Positions 58,752 to 64,000 of a DNA stretch of 64,000 bases are shown piece by piece. A program made the position numbers and the translations under genes. This DNA is from Rheinheimera sp. MM224 (lineage in GTDB: Bacteria; Pseudomonadota; Gammaproteobacteria; Enterobacterales; Alteromonadaceae): contig NZ_OX352320.1 of the NCBI RefSeq assembly GCF_947090785.1, positions 3,461,001 to 3,525,000 of the forward strand, in the 5' to 3' direction. Each line of letters begins with the position of its first letter. Within the stretch, counting starts at the first letter, position 1. Below the pieces are notes generated by a model, which was not told the origin of the DNA, made no database searches, and saw only the letters and a list, made by a program, of their open reading frames with translations.

Positions 58752-61579
58752 CAGGCAAACTTCCTTACTTCACCAGCGCCTTCGACGTTATCAACACAGC
58801 GGATACAAATCAGCGGATGCGCCGGATTCAGACCCACATCGTGTCTATGGTGCCAGCAACGGTCACACTTAGGCGCAGTGGAAGCATTTAGCACCACAAA
58901 CAGGTTATCCATTTCGGTCGCTACTGCATCAGCAGGAGCAGCTTCGGCGGATACCACAGCAGTGGAGGTTAACAAGGCAAAACGTAACTCATCACCGATA
59001 GAGGTCAGGTCTGTTGCCAGCTGGCCTTTAGCATACAACGTCACTTCAGCTTGTAATGACGCACCAATTTTGCCATCACGACGGCCTACTTCCAGCACCT
59101 TGTTGACTGCATCACGCACTTCCAGCAGTTGTTGCCAGAAGGCATCATCAAACTGACCTGCAGGCACTGTGTCTAAGCCCTGGTACCAGACTTCAGTAAA
59201 GACAAACTCACTGTGCTGACCTGGCATCACTTCCCAGATTTCCTGCGCAGTGAAGCTCATGATAGGCGCCATCCAGCGCACCATGGCCTGTACCACATGG
59301 AATAAAGCAGTCTGACAAGAACGACGGGCTAAACCATCGGTTTTTGCCGTGTACTGACGGTCTTTAATCACGTCTAAGTAGAAACTACCCAACTCCACGG
59401 TACAGAAATTCATTAACTTCTGGCTGACCTGATGGAACTGATAGTTTTCATAGGCATCGACAATTTCCTGCTGCAATTTGGCAGCACGTTGCACCAGCCA
59501 TAAATCCAATTGCACCATCTCTTCAAATGGCACCAGTTGCGTCTCTGGTTCAAAACCTTTTAAGTTCGCCAAAAGGAAACGGGCTGTATTACGGATACGA
59601 CGGTATTTGTCGGCAGCGCGGTTTAAGATTTCATCAGAGACTGTCATCTCTGAGGTGTAATCCGTAGTGGCAACCCATAAGCGCAGGATATCGGCGCCTA
59701 ACTTGTTCATCACGTCCTGCGGCGACACCACATTGCCCAACGACTTGGACATTTTGCGGCCTTCACCGTCCACAGTAAAACCATGGGTCAGTACTTGTTT
59801 GTATGGGGCATGGTGTTTAATTGCCACACCAGTCATCAGGGACGACATAAACCAGCCACGGTGCTGATCCGAACCTTCTAAATACAGGTCGGCCTGAGTG
59901 GCACCATGGAATTCAGCGCGAGGCTCAATCACACAAGCGTGAGTCACACCTGAGTCAAACCAGACGTCCAGTGTGTCTGTTACTTTGACGTACTGAGCCG
60001 CATCAGCGCCCAACAAAGTTTCAGCTTCTAAATCAAACCAGGCCTGAATACCAGATTGCTCAACTAATTTTGCGACCTGCTCCATCAGTGCCTGAGTATT
60101 CGGGTGCAGAGCGCTGGTATCTTTATCAACAAACAGAGCAATAGGCACACCCCAGGTACGCTGACGGGAAATACACCAGTCCGGACGACCTGCCACCATG
60201 TTTTCAATACGCTGCTGACCCCAGTCCGGGATCCAGCGGGTTTTGCCAATCTCTTCTAAAGAAGTGCTGCGCAGCCCTTTTTGTTCCATGCTGATAAACC
60301 ATTGCGGCGTAGCACGGAAAATAATAGGGGTTTTATGGCGCCAGCAATGTGGGTAGCTGTGCGTTAAGGCTTTATGCACTAAGAGCTTGCCTGCTTCTTT
60401 TAAAGCTTCAACCACAGAGTCGTTGGCTTTAAACACATGCTGACCAGCAAAAAGTGGTGTATCCGGCAGATAGACACCGTTCGCGCCTACAGGGTTAGCC
60501 ACTTCTAAGTTGTAGAGCTTACCAACAGTAAAGTCTTCCGGACCATGGCCAGGCGCCGTATGCACAGCACCTGTACCAGAATCAGTCGTGACGTGATCAC
60601 CTAAAATCACCGGCACTTCAAAGTCATACAGCGGGTGCTTTAACTTCACCAGCTCCAGTGCCTGACCTTTACAGAACCCTAAATTATGGTAATGCTCAAC
60701 ACCAGCACGGGCCATCACAGCAGTGACTAAATCTGTGGCTAAAATTAAACGCTCAGGGCCATTTGGACCTTGTTCGACTTGCACCAGGCTGTAATCGATT
60801 TTGGCGTTCAGTGCCACAGCGCGGTTAGCAGGAATAGTCCAGGGTGTGGTAGTCCAGATCACAACAGACACAGGGCCAGAACCTGTATGACCTTCAGGGT
60901 GATCGAATTTATTCACATCAGCTTCGTTCACCAGGGTGAAACGAACATCAATGGCTGGTGATACTTTATCCTGATATTCCACTTCAGCTTCAGCCAAAGC
61001 AGAACCACAGTCTGTACACCAGTGCACAGGCTTAAAGCCTTGCTGTAAATGACCGTTGTCGATGATACGACCTAAAGAGCGGATGATATTGGCTTCAGTG
61101 GTGAAATCCATAGTGCGGTATGGATTGTCCCAATCGCCTAAAACACCTAAACGGATAAAGTCGACTTTCTGTGCTTCGATTTGCGTCAATGCATAATCAC
61201 GGCATTTTTGACGGAATTCAGCAGCGCTCAGCTTCACGCCTGGCTTGCCGTATTTCTTTTCAACGACCAGCTCAATAGGCAAGCCATGACAGTCCCAACC
61301 CGGCACATAAGGGGCATCGAAGTCAGACAAGGTCTTGGCTTTAACAATCATATCCTTGAGGATTTTATTGACCGCGTGACCAATGTGAATGTTACCGTTG
61401 GCGTATGGAGGGCCATCGTGCAGGATAAAGGTTTTTTTACCTTGTTTGGCCTGACGAATTTTCTGGTACAGATTTTTTTCTGTCCAGCTGGCTAACATCT
61501 GTGGCTCACGCTGCGCAAGGTTGGCGCGCATGGCAAAAGCCGTGTCCGGTAAATTCAAAGTCTGCTTGTAGTCAGTCAT
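58751..61579 (-). CDS. ileS: isoleucyl-tRNA synthetase
   Basis: Class I synthetase of about 942 residues. HIGH motif [16 protein letters not shown] motif [11 protein letters not shown], and a C-terminal zinc finger [10 protein letters not shown]...CIRC. The CP1 editing domain contains [16 protein letters not shown]. The ATG at 61579 matches the conserved start [11 protein letters not shown]; the frame extends to 61627 unused. Its partners downstream are lspA, fkpB and ispH. Confidence 0.96.
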   Translation of the reverse strand: MTDYKQTLNLPDTAFAMRANLAQREPQMLASWTEKNLYQKIRQAKQGKKTFILHDGPPYANGNIHIGHAVNKILKDMIVKAKTLSDFDAPYVPGWDCHGLPIELVVEKKYGKPGVKLSAAEFRQKCRDYALTQIEAQKVDFIRLGVLGDWDNPYRTMDFTTEANIIRSLGRIIDNGHLQQGFKPVHWCTDCGSALAEAEVEYQDKVSPAIDVRFTLVNEADVNKFDHPEGHTGSGPVSVVIWTTTPWTIPANRAVALNAKIDYSLVQVEQGPNGPERLILATDLVTAVMARAGVEHYHNLGFCKGQALELVKLKHPLYDFEVPVILGDHVTTDSGTGAVHTAPGHGPEDFTVGKLYNLEVANPVGANGVYLPDTPLFAGQHVFKANDSVVEALKEAGKLLVHKALTHSYPHCWRHKTPIIFRATPQWFISMEQKGLRSTSLEEIGKTRWIPDWGQQRIENMVAGRPDWCISRQRTWGVPIALFVDKDTSALHPNTQALMEQVAKLVEQSGIQAWFDLEAETLLGADAAQYVKVTDTLDVWFDSGVTHACVIEPRAEFHGATQADLYLEGSDQHRGWFMSSLMTGVAIKHHAPYKQVLTHGFTVDGEGRKMSKSLGNVVSPQDVMNKLGADILRLWVATTDYTSEMTVSDEILNRAADKYRRIRNTARFLLANLKGFEPETQLVPFEEMVQLDLWLVQRAAKLQQEIVDAYENYQFHQVSQKLMNFCTVELGSFYLDVIKDRQYTAKTDGLARRSCQTALFHVVQAMVRWMAPIMSFTAQEIWEVMPGQHSEFVFTEVWYQGLDTVPAGQFDDAFWQQLLEVRDAVNKVLEVGRRDGKIGASLQAEVTLYAKGQLATDLTSIGDELRFALLTSTAVVSAEAAPADAVATEMDNLFVVLNASTAPKCDRCWHHRHDVGLNPAHPLICIRCVDNVEGAGEVRKFA

Positions 61580-61632
61580 CCGTTGTTGTTCCGTCTTCTT
61601 TAAGTTTAAATTCGTGTCGCTTTGCAACTAGC

Positions 61633-62565
61633 TTAAGCGGGTGGCAAAGCAAAATAATCGCGCGCCTGCTGCGCATCTAATGCAATTTGTTGCTGCAACT
61701 GAGCAAGGCCGTCAAAACGTCGTTCCGGCCTGATTTTCTTTTTTAAAATCACTTCAATCTGCTGGCCGTATAAGTCGCCGTTAAAATCAAAAAAATGAGC
61801 TTCAAGCTGCTCTTTTTTACCCTGTAACGTCGGCCTGGAACCAATATTGGCAACGCCATGGTAACGCCCCATTTGGGTCACAGCTTCAATGGCATAAACA
61901 CCATGCACAGGTAAATTTTTACGATAGAGCCAGACATTAGCAGTCGGAAACCCAAGCTGACGCCCAACTTTCTGACCGTGTCTAACCCGACCCATCAATG
62001 AAAATGGCCGGCCTAACATTTGTGCAGCCAGTTCTAACTGATCGTGCTCTAAGGCCTGCCGAATTAAAGTGCTGCTAACCCGCTGGTCATTTTGTTTCAG
62101 GCTGGCCGTACTACCCAAACCAAAACCATGCTTCGCTGCTGCTTGCTGTAACAAAGCAAAATTACCGGCACGGTTTTTACCAAAACAAAAATCATCACCG
62201 ACAATCAGATGCTTGACGCCGAGTTTATTCAGCAATAAATCCTGAATAAACTGCTCTGGCTCCTGACCAGCAAACTCACGGGTAAAAGGCACACAGAGCA
62301 TGCGATCCACACCTTGTTGTGCCAGCCAGTGGTATTTTTCCCGAAAACGGCATAAACGCGCAGGTGCACCTTCAGGGTTAAATAACTCCAGTGGCTGGGG
62401 TTCAAACACCATCACCACTGCAGGTAAATTTAACTCTGCCGCTATAGCTTTTAATTGCGTCAGTACCGCCTGATGCCCCAGATGTACGCCATCAAAATTG
62501 CCAATAGTTAAGACGCAGCCCTGATGTCTGGGTTGAATTGTATGTAAGCCGCGAATTAACTCCAT
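61633..62565 (-). CDS. ribF: bifunctional riboflavin kinase/FAD synthetase
   Basis: 310-residue enzyme making FMN and FAD. The N-terminal adenylyltransferase has GNFDGVHLGHQAVL and the C-terminal kinase domain GKVGRQLGFPTANVWLYRKNLPVHGVYA. It precedes ileS by 53 bases, the conserved ribF-ileS order. Confidence 0.95.
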   Translation of the reverse strand: MELIRGLHTIQPRHQGCVLTIGNFDGVHLGHQAVLTQLKAIAAELNLPAVVMVFEPQPLELFNPEGAPARLCRFREKYHWLAQQGVDRMLCVPFTREFAGQEPEQFIQDLLLNKLGVKHLIVGDDFCFGKNRAGNFALLQQAAAKHGFGLGSTASLKQNDQRVSSTLIRQALEHDQLELAAQMLGRPFSLMGRVRHGQKVGRQLGFPTANVWLYRKNLPVHGVYAIEAVTQMGRYHGVANIGSRPTLQGKKEQLEAHFFDFNGDLYGQQIEVILKKKIRPERRFDGLAQLQQQIALDAQQARDYFALPPA

Positions 62566-62616
62566 TCGGTATTCTTACTCTGCTGCTGCAAAAAGAGCCT
62601 GATTATACCCATATAA

Positions 62617-64000
62617 TCATTTGCTTTCAGCATTTGTCTGGCGTTTAAAATCGTTCAAACGCACACCAAACACAAAAAGTAAAACAAAGTAGGCCACAAT
62701 AGCAAAGCCAAAATAGGCCAACAAATGCAGCACCTGGCCTGATAAACCTAAGGCTATCCAGCCTGTCAGATCCGGTATGACATAAAACAAAGAGCCCGCC
62801 ATTAGCGCTGCGGCGATAAAAGCCTTAGCGATAAACCAGCTGGTTTTGCTGCTAAAACTATAGATATCGCGCTGCTTTAAACCGCGATACAGCAAATACG
62901 CATTTAAAGTACCGGATAAGGCTGTCGCTAATGCCAGACCGACATAACTTAAAAAAGGTGCCAGCATCAGGTTAAACACCATATTGGCGACCATAGCTAT
63001 AATGGCGATCCGCACCGGAGTTTTTATATCCTGGCGCGCATAAAAAGCAGGGGCCAGCACTTTAATCAGCATCAGCGCCACCAAGCCAGTGTTATAAGCA
63101 ATAAGGCTATGCGAAGTTTTTATCACATCATCCGCCGTGAATTCACCGCGCATAAAGACCGAAGCAATAATAGGTTCAGCCAGCACTATTAAACCCAGCA
63201 TGGATGGAATACCAAACAAACAAATAAAACGCACAGCCCAATCGAGGGTGTATTTAAAAGCCTCTTCGCTGGCTGAGGCGTAATGACGTGACAAGCCTGG
63301 CAAAATCACAGTGGCAATAGCAATACCAAATAAACCTAAAGGAAACTCCAGTAAACGGTCAGAGTAATACAACCAGCTGACAGCGCCTGTCATTAAAAAA
63401 GACGCAATAATTGCATCCAGTAATAAGTTAATCTGACTGACTGAGACACCAAATAAAGCTGGGATCATTAAAGTGCGGATTTTCGTGACGTTTGGATCTT
63501 TCCAGCCCCAGCGTGGCATTACCAGTAATCCGGCTTTGGCTAAAAACGGCAACTGGAATAAAAACTGAATTAAACCACCTAAAAATACCCCCCAGGCAAT
63601 GGCTTCAGCCGGGTCCTGCATTTGCGGTGCAAGATAAATAGCAGCCCCTATCATGGCGATATTTAAAAATACCGGTGTAAAAGCCGCGACCGCAAACTTG
63701 TTATAGGTATTCAGCACAGCACCAGATAAAGCGACAAAGGTGATAAACCACAAATAAGGAAAAGTGATTTTTAGCAAGAAACTGGCTTGCAGGTATTTAT
63801 CACCTTCTGGTGCGCCGTCTAAATAAGCGCTAAACCAGCCGGCACCAAATAACATCATCAACACAGGAGAACCAATCACAGCGACTAAAGTGACGCCTGT
63901 GACAATAAAACCCAGAGTCCCTGCAGCTTTGGCAATCAGTTCACGTACTGCATCGTCGCCATGTTTTTCTTTTACTTCAGCCAGTACAGGCACAAAAGCT
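62617..64000 (-). CDS. murJ: lipid II flippase MurJ, N-terminus beyond the window
   Basis: MATE-like membrane flippase moving lipid II for peptidoglycan synthesis. About 461 C-terminal codons are visible, with many hydrophobic helices; the frame runs off the right edge, so the first ~60 residues and the start are missing (the Met at 63993 is internal). Recognised from SWLYYSDRLLEFPLGLFGIAIATVILPGLS and KVLAPAFYARQDIKTPVRIAI, the conserved MurJ blocks. The order murJ-ribF-ileS is common in gammaproteobacteria. Confidence 0.94.
   Translation of the reverse strand, partial: AFVPVLAEVKEKHGDDAVRELIAKAAGTLGFIVTGVTLVAVIGSPVLMMLFGAGWFSAYLDGAPEGDKYLQASFLLKITFPYLWFITFVALSGAVLNTYNKFAVAAFTPVFLNIAMIGAAIYLAPQMQDPAEAIAWGVFLGGLIQFLFQLPFLAKAGLLVMPRWGWKDPNVTKIRTLMIPALFGVSVSQINLLLDAIIASFLMTGAVSWLYYSDRLLEFPLGLFGIAIATVILPGLSRHYASASEEAFKYTLDWAVRFICLFGIPSMLGLIVLAEPIIASVFMRGEFTADDVIKTSHSLIAYNTGLVALMLIKVLAPAFYARQDIKTPVRIAIIAMVANMVFNLMLAPFLSYVGLALATALSGTLNAYLLYRGLKQRDIYSFSSKTSWFIAKAFIAAALMAGSLFYVIPDLTGWIALGLSGQVLHLLAYFGFAIVAYFVLLFVFGVRLNDFKRQTNAESK

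Overview
The window looks like chromosomal DNA of a free-living gammaproteobacterium of the Rheinheimera / Alteromonadales type. This is inferred from close matches to well-known gammaproteobacterial housekeeping proteins (EttA, GlnB, DnaQ, IleS, MurJ), the conserved gene order ribF-ileS-lspA-fkpB-ispH-minor pilins, and glycan-degrading lipoproteins. No rRNA, CRISPR array, insertion sequence or integrase was seen.

Layout. (1) 1-4.6 kb: an accessory, partly AT-rich stretch. It holds two tandem membrane proteins resembling the putative abortive-infection (putAbiC) family, a DUF6058-like protein, and an Xre/RES toxin-antitoxin pair. (2) 4.6-6.9 kb: a proton-coupled oligopeptide transporter and a tRNA operon Met-Leu-Gln-Gln, closed by a terminator and a 22-bp perfect inverted repeat of REPIN type. 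(3) 7-30 kb: an L-arabinose/arabinan regulon. Three GH43 glycosidases, a YtfQRT-YjfF type ABC importer, mutarotase, SDR sugar 1-dehydrogenase, SMP-30 lactonase, IlvD/EDD dehydratase, FAH-family AraD1 protein and ketoglutarate-semialdehyde dehydrogenase together make a complete non-phosphorylating route from arabinan to 2-oxoglutarate. A FadR-type GntR regulator lies beside it, and an 11-bp palindrome of form TWGTANTACWA sits in four promoters. Within this region are a DUF3142/TPR pair and a pair of M16 peptidases. (4) 30-36 kb: HD-GYP and GGDEF proteins, a GH16 lipoprotein, a serine hydrolase and a Gfo/Idh/MocA oxidoreductase. (5) 36.4-37.4 kb: four tRNA-Asp genes followed by tandem ~170-bp repeats, each holding the 3' part of tRNA-Asp and a terminator. 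(6) 37.4-46 kb: TIGR03503 protein, dnaQ, rnhA, TSUP permease, periplasmic GPx, DUF2750, ettA, glnB, nadE. (7) 46-56.8 kb: a type IV pilus minor-pilin locus fimT-pilV-pilW-pilX-pilY1-pilE, immediately followed by a second divergent set V-W-X-Y-E, with a stray fimT-like gene facing it. The primary pilY1 is split by a one-base shift at a run of seven G. (8) 56.9-64 kb: ispH, fkpB, lspA, ileS, ribF and a 5'-truncated murJ running off the window.

Most interesting for follow-up: the duplicated minor-pilin operon with its G-tract frameshift in pilY1, the tRNA-Asp-derived tandem repeats (resembling the E. coli tyrT/rtT arrangement), the arabinose operator family, and the tandem putAbiC-like genes with a duplicated leader. 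All functional assignments come from reading motifs by eye; no database search was run.
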